Below are positions 24,057 to 33,081 of a DNA stretch of 64,000 bases, piece after piece. A program made the translations under genes and the position numbers. Positions within the stretch are counted from its first letter, which is position 1, and each line of letters starts with the position of its first letter. This DNA is from a virus: IMG/VR virus record IMGVR_UViG_3300006329_000001, positions 1-64,000 of that record. The stretch is one strand, 5' to 3'. The notes below the pieces were generated by a model. That model worked only from the letters and a program-made list of their open reading frames with translations, was not told where the DNA came from and ran no database searches.

Positions 24057-25718
24057 CTATGATGCTGCCAGTTTGGAAAAATCATTGGTCTTGCTGAATC
24101 GGAGGGTTTTCTCAAATTTATCAAGAAGTAGCTCCCCTTTGTGAGAAATGACAAATAAATTAACATTGTCACCCAATCCCCTTAGAATCTTGAGTAATTC
24201 GTCAGTTGCTTGGTCATCCAGAGAGGAATCAAACACCTCATCTAGTATGAGGAGGTTGGTAGCAGCAGAGTTCTTGAGTGTAGCGATGTCTCTCCATGTA
24301 AAGAGCAACGATAGGTCAATTTTCTGCTTCTCACCCTCTGAGAAGGATGCATAAGAGAAGTCGTCTCGATATCTGGACTTGATTACTTCATTGAACTCAT
24401 CATCAAGTGTGAAGTTGAAGTAAGTGTCCATACGTTGTAAGTATTTATTTATAGATTTGTTAATAATTGGTACAAATTTGCTAATGATCTTACTTTTTAT
24501 ACCAGAATCCCTCAGTAAGGTACCAACCACCTTTAAATTGTCATGGTCCTTGTTAACTTCTGAACACTCGATAGAAATGGCCAGGTTCTTGTCCCTATAC
24601 TCCTTTAATATTTCCTTCTCAGCATCTATGTTAGGTGTCTCTCTATTAACATCCTTAAACAATCTATTTCTCTCTGCGGTTAGTGCCTTTGATTGATGGG
24701 TACTAGCATTAATCTTGTCTGCATACTCCTTTAACTCCTTAATCTGCTTGTTTCCTCTGTTAAGTGAGTCAGTAATGACATTCAATCCATTTAAAAATCT
24801 TGCCTTCCTTGTCTGTGCACCATCAATCAGTGCTGTTTTGTCTGATACTACCTGATTACAGGTAGGACACTCATCATTTTCCCAATAAAACTTTAAATCC
24901 CTCTCTGCCTTGTCAAGATTGCTCTGAATCTTAACTCTCATGTCTTTCATCTCATCATACTTCTCTTGTATGTCTTGCATTCGATCAATCTTCTTGGTGA
25001 ATAATTCTACCTCAGCATAATTTTCTTGAATCTTACCATCAATCTCTTTAATCCTTGCTTGCATCTTACCTGTATGCTTTGCAGACATCTTTTCCATCTG
25101 TTCAATGGTTTTCTTCTGTGTTGATACGTCCTTCTCGGACATCGCTAACTTATGCTCACAGTCTTTAAGGATCTCTCTTGCATCTTTCATCCGATCCTTA
25201 AGGATATTATTCATTCTTGAGAAGATCTGGATGTCCAATAGATCTTCGATAACTTCTCTCCTGACAGGAGCGTTGAGTTGCATGAAGGGGACAAATGTGG
25301 ATGAACCAAGGATGACAACCTGTGTGAAACTCTTGAAGTTGAACTTAAGGACGGACTGCTCAAGATACTTCTGTTGATCTTTGGAAGCAGCGTCTTGGTC
25401 AAGTATGTTACCGTTTCTATGAATCTCAAATACATTTGGTTTAATACCCCTAATAACTTTGTAATCTGTGCCACCGATACGAAATTCTATTTCTACTACC
25501 GTCTCTCTTTCATTTATACTATTAACTAACTGACTCTTACTAATCTTTCTGAATGGTCTGTTGAACAACACAAAGCACAGAGCATCTAACATTGTAGATT
25601 TCCCTGCACCGTTAGGTCCTACGACCAAATGTGATTGAGCATCAGTAATATTCACATATGTGAAAGAGTTCCCTGTAGATAAGAAATTCTTCCAACGAAT
25701 CTTTTCAAAAACGATCAT
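24057..25718 (-). CDS. 46: gp46 recombination nuclease subunit
   Basis: 553-residue SbcC/Rad50-like ATPase. Walker A is GPNGAGKST near residue 34, followed by coiled-coil arms with the zinc-hook motif CPTC near residue 290 and a signature SFSEGEKQKIDLS plus Walker B LLILDEVF toward the C-terminus. Together with gp47 it resects DNA ends to allow recombination-dependent replication. 1 base separates it from the next gene upstream. A ~180-base stretch (25,210-25,390) is GC-richer than surrounding DNA. Confidence 0.94.
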   Translation of the reverse strand: MIVFEKIRWKNFLSTGNSFTYVNITDAQSHLVVGPNGAGKSTMLDALCFVLFNRPFRKISKSQLVNSINERETVVEIEFRIGGTDYKVIRGIKPNVFEIHRNGNILDQDAASKDQQKYLEQSVLKFNFKSFTQVVILGSSTFVPFMQLNAPVRREVIEDLLDIQIFSRMNNILKDRMKDAREILKDCEHKLAMSEKDVSTQKKTIEQMEKMSAKHTGKMQARIKEIDGKIQENYAEVELFTKKIDRMQDIQEKYDEMKDMRVKIQSNLDKAERDLKFYWENDECPTCNQVVSDKTALIDGAQTRKARFLNGLNVITDSLNRGNKQIKELKEYADKINASTHQSKALTAERNRLFKDVNRETPNIDAEKEILKEYRDKNLAISIECSEVNKDHDNLKVVGTLLRDSGIKSKIISKFVPIINKSINKYLQRMDTYFNFTLDDEFNEVIKSRYRDDFSYASFSEGEKQKIDLSLLFTWRDIATLKNSAATNLLILDEVFDSSLDDQATDELLKILRGLGDNVNLFVISHKGELLLDKFEKTLRFSKTNDFSKLAAS

Positions 25719-25979
25719 TCAATCTTGGGGTGGTGGTATAACGAAGTCGTCAGGTCTGATAAAACTGAATGCATATCCATGCATTGTGCAGTTTTCTTTC
25801 ACTTGATCCTCTTCTATCTCTTGGACAGATAATTTACGAGGATAGTTATCAGCTCTCAACAGTTGATAATAACGTACAGCATCATCCTTGTCAAGAAATA
25901 TCTGCACCACACGCTCGGTATGGTTGTCATCTCTTACAGCATATACACCACCTGTCTTTTTGTCAAGTAGCACAAACAT
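25719..25979 (-). CDS. Small conserved protein between gp46 and gp47
   Basis: 86 residues from the ATG at 25979, which starts FVLLDKKTGGVYAVRD; a frame reading further upstream to 26048 lies entirely inside gp47. It overlaps the gp47 stop by 17 bases. Contains strand-rich sequence and a C-terminal Pro-rich end (VIPPPQD). The position between gp46 and gp47 suggests co-expression with them, but no domain is recognised. Confidence 0.7.
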   Translation of the reverse strand: MFVLLDKKTGGVYAVRDDNHTERVVQIFLDKDDAVRYYQLLRADNYPRKLSVQEIEEDQVKENCTMHGYAFSFIRPDDFVIPPPQD

Positions 25980-27006
25980 CTGATGCCTCCATGTATAAGG
26001 ACTTAAGTATCTTAAATATTCCTTCCTTATTTTCAAAGTCAGAAACACACTGCTCTAGTATAGTTAAAGTATCTGCTATCTCCACGTCGTCATCTACATC
26101 ATCCAGATCATATGCCATGTCCTCAATTATCTTGAGGTCTGCTAAGTCAGCAGCCTGTAATCTACGGACTAGACTATCAAATTTAAGTTGATCATTCTTT
26201 TCTTCTACTATAACCTTTACATACATTCCGTCAAGGTTTTTAATATCTACTGGAGACAAAGATGTCTCATCAGTATAGTATATTTTATGGAATGTCTCAA
26301 AAGGATTCTCATAAAATTTAAGACTTCCTTTACCCCTAGTATTTAGAATATGAAACCCTCTTTTCTGACCGTAGTCATTCCAGTAGAGTTGGCATGGGTT
26401 ACCTAGGTAAGTAATGTTTGATTTAGTACTCTTGACATGATAGTGACCAGTGCATACCATTTTAAATTTTTGTAATGGAGTAGGGTCATCACCATGTGTC
26501 ATAGTATATCCAGGTATGGGATCAAATCCATTCAATTCAAGATGACCCATACAATAATCAGCATCTGTATCTTGTATTGCTTCCCATGTGGTTTCCCTAT
26601 TCTCATCACAGATCCAAGGGACAAGCATCATCTTCTTACCACCTATAAGTCTTTCACCTGGACAATAAATGATCTCAATATTATCAAACTCCCCAAGGAG
26701 AAGCTCAGGAGAATTAACCCTGAGAGTATTCTTGAAATAGATGTCATGATTCCCTAACAGCATTGTCATTTTAACTCCTCTGTCTTGTAGAGGTCGGAAC
26801 CACATCTCTTTGGCTGCCTCTAAGGAAGCGAAGTTAACTCCCTTTCTTCTATCAAACGTATCACCTAGACATAATACCTCTGTGATACCTTCTTCATCAA
26901 TTTTAGGTAGGACTACCTCAGTATAAAACTTACGATACCTCTCAACATAATGCAGATTATCATTTCGGACACCGAAATGCTGATCAGTTATTAGGAGTAC
27001 TTTCAT
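25963..27006 (-). CDS. 47: gp47 recombination nuclease subunit
   Basis: 347-residue SbcD/Mre11-like metallophosphoesterase. Conserved motifs: DQHFGV (motif I), GDTFDRR (II), LGNHDIYF (III), and GHYHVK (late His). They bind two metal ions for DNA strand cleavage. Works with gp46. Overlaps the next gene by 4 bases. The C-terminal helical part includes an acidic stretch (DDVDDDVE). Confidence 0.94.
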   Translation of the reverse strand: MKVLLITDQHFGVRNDNLHYVERYRKFYTEVVLPKIDEEGITEVLCLGDTFDRRKGVNFASLEAAKEMWFRPLQDRGVKMTMLLGNHDIYFKNTLRVNSPELLLGEFDNIEIIYCPGERLIGGKKMMLVPWICDENRETTWEAIQDTDADYCMGHLELNGFDPIPGYTMTHGDDPTPLQKFKMVCTGHYHVKSTKSNITYLGNPCQLYWNDYGQKRGFHILNTRGKGSLKFYENPFETFHKIYYTDETSLSPVDIKNLDGMYVKVIVEEKNDQLKFDSLVRRLQAADLADLKIIEDMAYDLDDVDDDVEIADTLTILEQCVSDFENKEGIFKILKSLYMEASDVCAT

Positions 27007-27596
27007 ACAAGATTACCGTTAAAGTTTATACTTATTGCTTGCCTTTGTCCAGTTGCAAACTCTGTGCGATGACGTATCCATCCAGGAAATAACAGGAAGT
27101 CTCCTGTCCTAGTTGGCACCGTCTCAGTTATGATAGCATCACCGTGGTCATCCTGCAAGGGGGTCAACCTACGAATGTAATCTAATGGATCACAAAGTTG
27201 AATGTCACCACCCTCACCCTTCTCCAAATAGTATACAGATGCTATATGACATCCAAACTTACCATTACAATGGGAATGCTCACCAGTGTTATCACCTTCC
27301 TGATGTATGTTAGACCAACATGCAGTAGGTTCTATTTGAGCAGGTGCAAACTTAAGATGTTGATCCCAATACTCACACACAGATCCCATCATATTCTCTA
27401 TAAGTCCAGCAACTAGAGGTTCAGTCATATGAAGTTCAAGATCAAATTCTCCCGTAGAATATCCCGTCTCAGATGCCCATTCACCTCTCTTACATTTCTT
27501 ATATCTCTCCTCTAGTACTTCTATAAGACCTTCGGGAGGATCTATATGTCCCTGCCAAACAGGTATAGAAAATAGATTATGTAATTTTCGGTTCAT
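27003..27596 (-). CDS. 2OG/Fe(II)-dioxygenase-like protein (TIGR02466-type)
   Basis: About 197 residues from the ATG at 27596 (GAGG nine bases upstream); a start at 27611 adds five residues. Sequence LFSIPVWQG at the N-terminus, then H(S)HCNG, SVYYLEKGEGGDIQLCDP, and FPGWIRHRTEF with Arg (RQAISINFN) matches a family of putative 2OG-Fe(II) oxygenases found in phages and marine bacteria. The substrate is not known. Directly downstream of PcyA, with a 20-base overlap. Confidence 0.78.
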   Translation of the reverse strand: MNRKLHNLFSIPVWQGHIDPPEGLIEVLEERYKKCKRGEWASETGYSTGEFDLELHMTEPLVAGLIENMMGSVCEYWDQHLKFAPAQIEPTACWSNIHQEGDNTGEHSHCNGKFGCHIASVYYLEKGEGGDIQLCDPLDYIRRLTPLQDDHGDAIITETVPTRTGDFLLFPGWIRHRTEFATGQRQAISINFNGNLV

Positions 27597-28263
27597 CGAA
27601 TAATACCTCATTCATATACATGTCTGCAAAGGATTCATCAAACCATTGCTTTAATATACCACGTGTCTTATCGTTTCTCTTCTGCTGTTTACAATACCAG
27701 ATCTGATCATCCAATCTCTTCATAGTATTGACCCACTTGTCATCCTTTTTAGAGTCTAACACACCCTCTTTAAAGAAGGTAAGGTAGTGGAGTATAACAC
27801 AATAGAAGTTTGCTATATCTATCTCCTCTTTCAACCGTGTAAACTTACAGTATGGTGAGAAGATCTCATCACCCCATAGTGGTAATGGTCTCTTATGTTG
27901 AAAGTGATACTCATTACTTACTTCTCTTATACCACTCCAGAAATTATCTGGGACTCCATGCACAGGAGATACATCAACGATAGCAGCAGTGACTTGTTCC
28001 TTACTAGCAACTACATCACACCCAAAAATAGGTAGAGGATAATGAGGATCGGGAAACAATACACAATGTAGTATTCTCATCTCATTAATCTCTGCCAACT
28101 CAAGGTGCATCTTCCTTAAGACAGGTGATTTATACATGGTATTCTTAATTATCAACCCTTCCTTCTTCACCTCATGTAGAGGACACTTTACCTTCTTCAC
28201 GTCAGGTAGATCCTGCATAGCATAGGTTAATAAGACTGCTACATCTTCTACAAAATCACGCAT
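27577..28263 (-). CDS. pcyA: PcyA-like ferredoxin-dependent bilin reductase
   Basis: 228-residue ferredoxin-dependent bilin reductase. It contains the PcyA fingerprint around FGCD: E55 (HLELA), H66 (LHCVLFPDP) and D83 (IFGCD), equal to the three catalytic residues described for PcyA. PcyA reduces biliverdin to phycocyanobilin, the chromophore of phycobilisomes and phytochromes. It is followed by pebS in the same operon direction with an 8-base overlap. The phage variant PcyX, which makes phycoerythrobilin, cannot be excluded from sequence alone. Host-derived gene likely used to alter pigment synthesis. Confidence 0.85.
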   Translation of the reverse strand: MRDFVEDVAVLLTYAMQDLPDVKKVKCPLHEVKKEGLIIKNTMYKSPVLRKMHLELAEINEMRILHCVLFPDPHYPLPIFGCDVVASKEQVTAAIVDVSPVHGVPDNFWSGIREVSNEYHFQHKRPLPLWGDEIFSPYCKFTRLKEEIDIANFYCVILHYLTFFKEGVLDSKKDDKWVNTMKRLDDQIWYCKQQKRNDKTRGILKQWFDESFADMYMNEVLFDEPKIT

Positions 28264-28897
28264 AACTAAAAAAGAATTCCTTTATTATTTGTTCCGACTC
28301 TTCTTTACCGAAGGCACTACCCAGATACCCTGAGATAGGATCTAACTTGATCATATACTTATCAAAGTCATGGTAGTAACTACCATCTTCCCCAGTAGGT
28401 TTTCCTTCGTCTATTAAATGCTTATACCAAATTAGATATGTCTTAAACATTGGTAGAAAATCATCTACCTCTGATGCTTTACAGTATCTAACGTAAATAT
28501 TCTTTGAAAAATGATTACCCTTCTCAAAGAATCTATAATCTTTCTCTGCAAATGGTAGACTGTCTACCTCATACAGATAATTCTCTATTGGATGTTGGAA
28601 ATCAAATACTATTATAACTTTCTTCTCACTAAATCCCATCAAGTCCATACCAAAGCAAGGGATTATCTCGTCTCCTACCTGTGGTGTCTTAGGATATATT
28701 ATATTGTTGTGTATATTAAGATTTTTTCCATCCCATATATCTACATGCCTAGACTTGAGGAAGTATTTACCACTGTATAAGTCAGCAGTTAACTTAACTC
28801 CTTTCTTATTCTCCCACGTTGCATGATTAGATTCAAATGTTAGGTCAGGAAACGCATCAAAGACTGCTGATCTATAACCAGCCCATAAATCAGTCAT
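28256..28897 (-). CDS. pebS: PebS phycoerythrobilin synthase
   Basis: 213 residues. Clear homologue of the cyanophage enzyme PebS, which makes phycoerythrobilin from biliverdin in a four-electron reaction. Conserved segments: CFGMDLMGFSEKKVIIVFDF, EKGNHFSKNIYVRYCK and KLDPISGYL. The two catalytic Asp residues known in PebS (105 and 206 of the P-SSM2 protein) match D85 (GMD) and D186 (LDP) here. Only phages carry this enzyme. Abuts gp55 on the right, with a 1-base junction. Confidence 0.93.
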   Translation of the reverse strand: MTDLWAGYRSAVFDAFPDLTFESNHATWENKKGVKLTADLYSGKYFLKSRHVDIWDGKNLNIHNNIIYPKTPQVGDEIIPCFGMDLMGFSEKKVIIVFDFQHPIENYLYEVDSLPFAEKDYRFFEKGNHFSKNIYVRYCKASEVDDFLPMFKTYLIWYKHLIDEGKPTGEDGSYYHDFDKYMIKLDPISGYLGSAFGKEESEQIIKEFFFSYA

Positions 28898-29376
28898 TAT
28901 CCTCTCATATTAGTTTCAATACGACCCTTAATCTGATTCATCTCAGAGTGATCATCATTATTATCTGAGTGGAAGACTTGCTCATACCCACTCTTTTCTA
29001 TTATCTTGTCTCTTATATCCATCTGACGCTTCTCTTTAGCAATACGTCTGAGAAATGCGTAGTAAATTATTTGTGTGAAATAAGCGAAGGGATTCTTTGA
29101 CTTGGCAGGATCAAAGTTATCAATATACTGGACACAATTCTCTACTCCATCAGATATCATGTCCTCTTTATACATGTAGTTGATAAAGTTAGGTCTGTAT
29201 GATAGATGTGTTGCTATCTTTAGGAAACATTCAGCAAGATAGTGTGTGATCCTCGGTTTATCTTTATCTAAACGACGAGCTTCATCAACAGCCGCACGAT
29301 ACGCAGTTATCTCAGCTAAAAATTTCTTATTATCAACGTAATGTTGTTTTTGTTTCCTTGCCACCTTTCTTGCCAT
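28897..29376 (-). CDS. 55: gp55 late-transcription sigma factor
   Basis: 159 residues with the pattern of T4 gp55, a highly reduced sigma70-family protein that recognises the late -10 box. Segment KEDMISDGVENCVQYIDNFDP and NPFAYFTQIIYYAFLRRIAKEKRQ correspond to the conserved region 2. Binds RNA polymerase core and the gp45 clamp through its C-terminal end. The boxes listed at 9621, 38727 and 42297 fit its expected target. The N-terminal stretch is Lys/Arg-rich. Confidence 0.93.
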   Translation of the reverse strand: MARKVARKQKQHYVDNKKFLAEITAYRAAVDEARRLDKDKPRITHYLAECFLKIATHLSYRPNFINYMYKEDMISDGVENCVQYIDNFDPAKSKNPFAYFTQIIYYAFLRRIAKEKRQMDIRDKIIEKSGYEQVFHSDNNDDHSEMNQIKGRIETNMRG

Positions 29377-29412
29377 ATCCTTATCTCACCTGAATTCATT
29401 CTATAGCATTGT

Positions 29413-29856
29413 TTACTTCTTGTCAATGTTTGTACGTTTCCAGAAGTCTTCTAATTGGCCTCTGAAGTTTGATACTTTACCGACAAGTCCCATATTTTTA
29501 TTGATTTGAATCTCCACCTCAGAATTGTTACCACCCTTCTCTTTTCTTACCCACATTTTATACATGAGTACAGACTCCATAGACATAGGTGCCACAGTGA
29601 CAACATCATCTTCATTAACCATATAGAATTCTTCATCAGAAAACATCATCCATTTCAGAAGACCGACTGCCATACCAGCTTGACCATCCTTTTCAACAGG
29701 ATGATTGTGTGGACATGCAGGGTCTTGTATATAAAAGACCGTTTTGTCTGGTGCATTCTCTTCTTTGGTAGCGATCATGGATCCAAGAATGGTTTCCCCT
29801 GACTTCAGTTTGACAACACCGAAGAATTCTTGTTCATGTCTGATATAATTGATCAT
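29413..29856 (-). CDS. Conserved hypothetical protein, possibly Sm-like fold
   Basis: 147 residues. N-terminal strand pattern FFGVVKLKSGETILGSM followed by alternating strands to about residue 95 is similar in layout to the protein at 8030-8464 (RVARMQNGEDVIADI). The C-terminal ~40 residues are a charged tail with helical bits. Lies between gp55 and UvsW and overlaps UvsW by 4 bases. Function unknown. Confidence 0.72.
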   Translation of the reverse strand: MINYIRHEQEFFGVVKLKSGETILGSMIATKEENAPDKTVFYIQDPACPHNHPVEKDGQAGMAVGLLKWMMFSDEEFYMVNEDDVVTVAPMSMESVLMYKMWVRKEKGGNNSEVEIQINKNMGLVGKVSNFRGQLEDFWKRTNIDKK

Positions 29857-31310
29857 CTCTTAAGGTTGACTTTGGTTATTTCATAATCGAAACTCTCTTC
29901 ATCATATATCTTGATCCTTTCGGCAAGATGACGAAGTGTATAGTTGTATTGATGATCCTTGGAGCAGTCATCAGCAATGTCATACAACGTTGCCTGTGCT
30001 TTGTTATCACCCTTCCTTAATACCCTTCCAATAGACTGGAGATTTCTCACCCTAGACTTGCTAGGAGATGCGAAGATAACATTATGTAGATTCTTAATGT
30101 TAATACCAGTTGAGAAGGTTCCATACGATGCTAATATTATAGCATCTTTTTCACGTTCGCATATAGCACGTGCTTCTTCCCTCTCGACAGCATCAACACC
30201 GCCATGTATGAAAAAGATCTTTCGATCTTTACTTACCTTATTATTTATCATTTCCCATAAAGGTTCTCCGTGCTTCTCTATGTAATTAAAGAGGACTAGT
30301 GTGTTACCCTTTAGATCTTGTGCTAGATTACAGATAAAGTTACTACGTCTGGTGTGCATGCATAAGTAATCCATCTCCTGTTGATAGTGATCAAAGGGCA
30401 CCCAACCATGTCGAAGTAGTACAACCCGCACCTTAAGTGGTGTTAGGTGTCCCTTCTTCATCAAGTCAGCTGTCTTGGTTACCGTATCAACCCTACCAAA
30501 CAATCCTTCTAGTACCAGTTGGTGTGCTTCCATACCATCTAACGTACCAGTTAATCCTACCTTATACTTCGCATCATAGCACTTCGTAAGGATGCTCGTG
30601 AGTGATTTAGCTTTATAAAGATGTGCTTCATCCCCGATAACGACATCAAAACGTTCAAAGAACTTCTTGGATTCCTTGTAAATGCTCTGCCAAGTTGATA
30701 TAATGACAGGATTCTCGACATATTTCTCTTCACCTGCACTGATCTTATGAACTTCCCTGACATTCCAACCATAATCTATAAAATCCTTATACAATTGTTC
30801 TACAAGAGAGACAGTAGGAACAATAATTAATATCTCCCTCTTCTTAAGTAGGTGCCAACGCACCAATGCATATATTATTAACGATTTTCCCGAGCCCGTG
30901 GGGGATAGTAAAAGCTTGCGACGAAATTTAATCGCAGAGTAAATTCCCTTGAGTTGGTAATCTCTGATCTTAAAGGGGATCCTAAGAGCACGAATAAAAG
31001 CCGCTGTGCCTTCAGGTGTGACATACTCTTCTACCTCATTAGGTCTTCCAAAGTATTTATCTTTAAGTACCTCATATTCATACCCATGTGTCTCTAGGTA
31101 GTCAGTAAGGTAATCAAATAGACCAACATATATCTCACCAGTACCAGGTGAATACAATCTTATCTTTCCATCCCAGTATCTTCGTTTGACTGCTGGCATA
31201 TACTTAGCACCAGGCACTTCAAACTGAAAATGCTCACTTAATTCTTTATGAAGATGAGGTTCTGCCTCCACCTTGAGGAAGATCTCATTCTTCTTTATGA
31301 TGGTGGTCAT
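29853..31310 (-). CDS. uvsW: UvsW helicase
   Basis: 485-residue SF2 helicase. Motif I SPTGSGKSL, motif II GDEAHL, motif III GLTGTL, and C-terminal motif VI (SIGRVLRKGD). N-terminal ~85 residues form the small DNA-binding domain typical of UvsW. It unwinds branched DNA and R-loops, helping the switch from origin- to recombination-dependent replication. Coupled to UvsY upstream and to the small gene downstream by 4-base overlaps. Confidence 0.94.
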   Translation of the reverse strand: MTTIIKKNEIFLKVEAEPHLHKELSEHFQFEVPGAKYMPAVKRRYWDGKIRLYSPGTGEIYVGLFDYLTDYLETHGYEYEVLKDKYFGRPNEVEEYVTPEGTAAFIRALRIPFKIRDYQLKGIYSAIKFRRKLLLSPTGSGKSLIIYALVRWHLLKKREILIIVPTVSLVEQLYKDFIDYGWNVREVHKISAGEEKYVENPVIISTWQSIYKESKKFFERFDVVIGDEAHLYKAKSLTSILTKCYDAKYKVGLTGTLDGMEAHQLVLEGLFGRVDTVTKTADLMKKGHLTPLKVRVVLLRHGWVPFDHYQQEMDYLCMHTRRSNFICNLAQDLKGNTLVLFNYIEKHGEPLWEMINNKVSKDRKIFFIHGGVDAVEREEARAICEREKDAIILASYGTFSTGINIKNLHNVIFASPSKSRVRNLQSIGRVLRKGDNKAQATLYDIADDCSKDHQYNYTLRHLAERIKIYDEESFDYEITKVNLKR

Positions 31311-31750
31311 CGAATCCCATAATACTTTACAATTTCGATAGTATTCTTAATAGCAAATCCTCTATTATGGATCTCCTTAAGTATCCTATCAATAGAATTT
31401 ATACAAGTTTCAAGGTAGTCTATTTTCTGCTTAGCTCGGCACACCTCATCGTCACTATCAATGAACATATCAAGATCACCCTTCAATACCTTGAGATCAA
31501 ATGGTTTCTCTGCGTACACATATGATGGTGCCTTCCCATTGTAATATAACCACTTCTCTTTATATAACTTACTATACTTTGTCTGTGCATCAGACATCAT
31601 AAGTTTAAATTGATTATGTAATTGCAAGTATTTTGCATGGAGTCTAGGAGTTTCCATACTATCGTTGGCAAGCAACTCAGGTAACTCTCTGTGATCAAAA
31701 AATGCTTCAGCATCCTTTGCCCATAACTCCTCAATCTTTTCTAAATTCAT
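31307..31750 (-). CDS. uvsY: UvsY recombination mediator
   Basis: 147 residues. The gene order UvsY-UvsW and the predicted helical profile, with MSDAQTKYSKLYKEKWLYYNGKAPSYVY in the middle, match the cyanophage UvsY family. UvsY helps UvsX displace gp32 from ssDNA. All three partners are in the window. Overlaps UvsW by 4 bases. Confidence 0.87.
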   Translation of the reverse strand: MNLEKIEELWAKDAEAFFDHRELPELLANDSMETPRLHAKYLQLHNQFKLMMSDAQTKYSKLYKEKWLYYNGKAPSYVYAEKPFDLKVLKGDLDMFIDSDDEVCRAKQKIDYLETCINSIDRILKEIHNRGFAIKNTIEIVKYYGIR

Positions 31751-32370
31751 AGGTAATCACCACAATCATTAACTGTTACATCACATCCATACTGTCCACC
31801 AAATTCTCCTTGAGGAAACGTATTGAATGCTATACTAAACCTATCCACCTCATAGTTTGGTTCCGATCCGTGGATAACATAACTAGGAAACACTATCAAC
31901 CCACCTGGACCTAGTTGAGTAAACAGTTTACAATCCTTATCAGGGTATCCATCAAGATGGAATTGACCCCACTCCCTATCCTTTACAGGATCTATAAAGA
32001 TAGTAGGTGCTCCTTTAGTAAGATAGAATATACCACTGAGATATGACATAGGATGACGATGAAAGTCATGTCTGTCTCCTGTGTTAGCATCAGATCTATT
32101 AGCCCAAGACTTATTAACTACTAATCTATCAGTGTGCCACCTCTCCTTCTTATGAAGAGAGTCAATACACTCTTGAAACCACTTATGAATGGGGAGAAAC
32201 TCCTTTCTATTCTGTATAGCACCACTTGTTCCGACACCAGCAGGTTCATTCTGTCTGGTGAATTGTAATTTCTTTACTTCCTCTAGTGTAATGGTAGTTA
32301 GTTCTTCTGAAGCACGAAACTTGAAGAACCTCACAGGGAATGCAGGACATTCCTCATAATAAATTGTCAT
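31747..32370 (-). CDS. 2OG/Fe(II)-dioxygenase-like protein (paralogue B)
   Basis: 207 residues. Very similar to the protein at 16697-17371: FPVRFFKF, VVNKSWANRSDA, FHRHPMSYLSGIFYLTKG, PTIFIDP, SYVIHGSEP and DRFSIAFNTFP align in order. Indicates a recent or conserved duplication. Expressed with UvsY/UvsW. The substrate is unknown. Confidence 0.78.
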   Translation of the reverse strand: MTIYYEECPAFPVRFFKFRASEELTTITLEEVKKLQFTRQNEPAGVGTSGAIQNRKEFLPIHKWFQECIDSLHKKERWHTDRLVVNKSWANRSDANTGDRHDFHRHPMSYLSGIFYLTKGAPTIFIDPVKDREWGQFHLDGYPDKDCKLFTQLGPGGLIVFPSYVIHGSEPNYEVDRFSIAFNTFPQGEFGGQYGCDVTVNDCGDYL

Positions 32371-32925
32371 TTATTCCAACTGCTTATTACGTTTAGTGTC
32401 TTCCTTAGATCTGATCTGATATGCAAGGTATCTGAATGATACAGTTGCCATAGCATACTCTGTACCATCTACTGTAGCATTAAATTCCAATGCATTCAAC
32501 CCTATAGGTATAAGGTCTTCAAATACTACATCAAAGTTATGTTGGAAGTTACTATTCAACACCATTAAAGTAGCATCAGCATATAGATCGTTGTTACCAA
32601 ACAACTGCTGCATCTTTAGCACAAAATCTTTTCTCTCAGTAGTACTATCAGGAGTACCTAGTGCACGGATCCAGTTGTGTAGTATCAAATAGTTTTCTAG
32701 GTTTTCATCTACAAGAAATGACAAAGTTAATGGGTCATATTCAATGAAACCTTCCAATGGTAGTGATCTAAATGGTGTGGACTGCTGCTGAATACTAAGA
32801 TTCATGCTAGGTATGTTAGCAGTCTGACAAAAGTAAGACACCTTTGGATATTTTGCGAGAGCAAACTTGAACCCTATCGGAGATAGGAAGTTTCTATTCT
32901 CTATTTGCTTGTTCCAGGTTGTCAT
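32371..32925 (-). CDS. Putative tail-tube/initiator-like virion protein
   Basis: 184 residues. The segment NFLSPIGFKFALAKYPKVSYFCQTANIPS and LSFLVDENLENYLILHNWI resembles the tail-tube fold of T4 gp19 and the tube initiator gp54 in length and strand pattern. It is not the main tube protein, which is at 38739-39431. Shared ancestry with the tube family is inferred from the overall pattern. It ends just beside UvsY/oxygenase and overlaps the next small gene by 32 bases. Confidence 0.6.
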   Translation of the reverse strand: MTTWNKQIENRNFLSPIGFKFALAKYPKVSYFCQTANIPSMNLSIQQQSTPFRSLPLEGFIEYDPLTLSFLVDENLENYLILHNWIRALGTPDSTTERKDFVLKMQQLFGNNDLYADATLMVLNSNFQHNFDVVFEDLIPIGLNALEFNATVDGTEYAMATVSFRYLAYQIRSKEDTKRNKQLE

Positions 32926-33079
32926 ATCTATACGTTAGTCGTTCCCAGATTCCTCTGGCATGATTGTTATGCTCAACTAATTTCTGAGCCCAAATCCTAT
33001 CTTCCAGACTGACTTCCCTGTTAAGTTTAGTTTTACAGGCAATGATTGTCAGTCTAAGTCTATAGTCCTTACTTAACAT
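32894..33079 (-). CDS. Small hypothetical protein, 61 aa
   Basis: 61 hydrophilic residues, mostly helical (LEDRIWAQKLVEHNNHARGIWERL). It overlaps its neighbour by 32 bases at its 3' end and starts two bases from the gene upstream. No recognised domain. Part of the run of small genes between UvsY and the capsid cluster. Confidence 0.6.
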   Translation of the reverse strand: MLSKDYRLRLTIIACKTKLNREVSLEDRIWAQKLVEHNNHARGIWERLTYRYDNLEQANRE

Positions 33080-33081
33080 AT

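Noticed and set aside
25769-26191. 140-codon plus-strand frame
   Set aside because: Antisense to gp47 and the small gene; composition is a reverse complement of coding DNA and no promoter or start signal is present.
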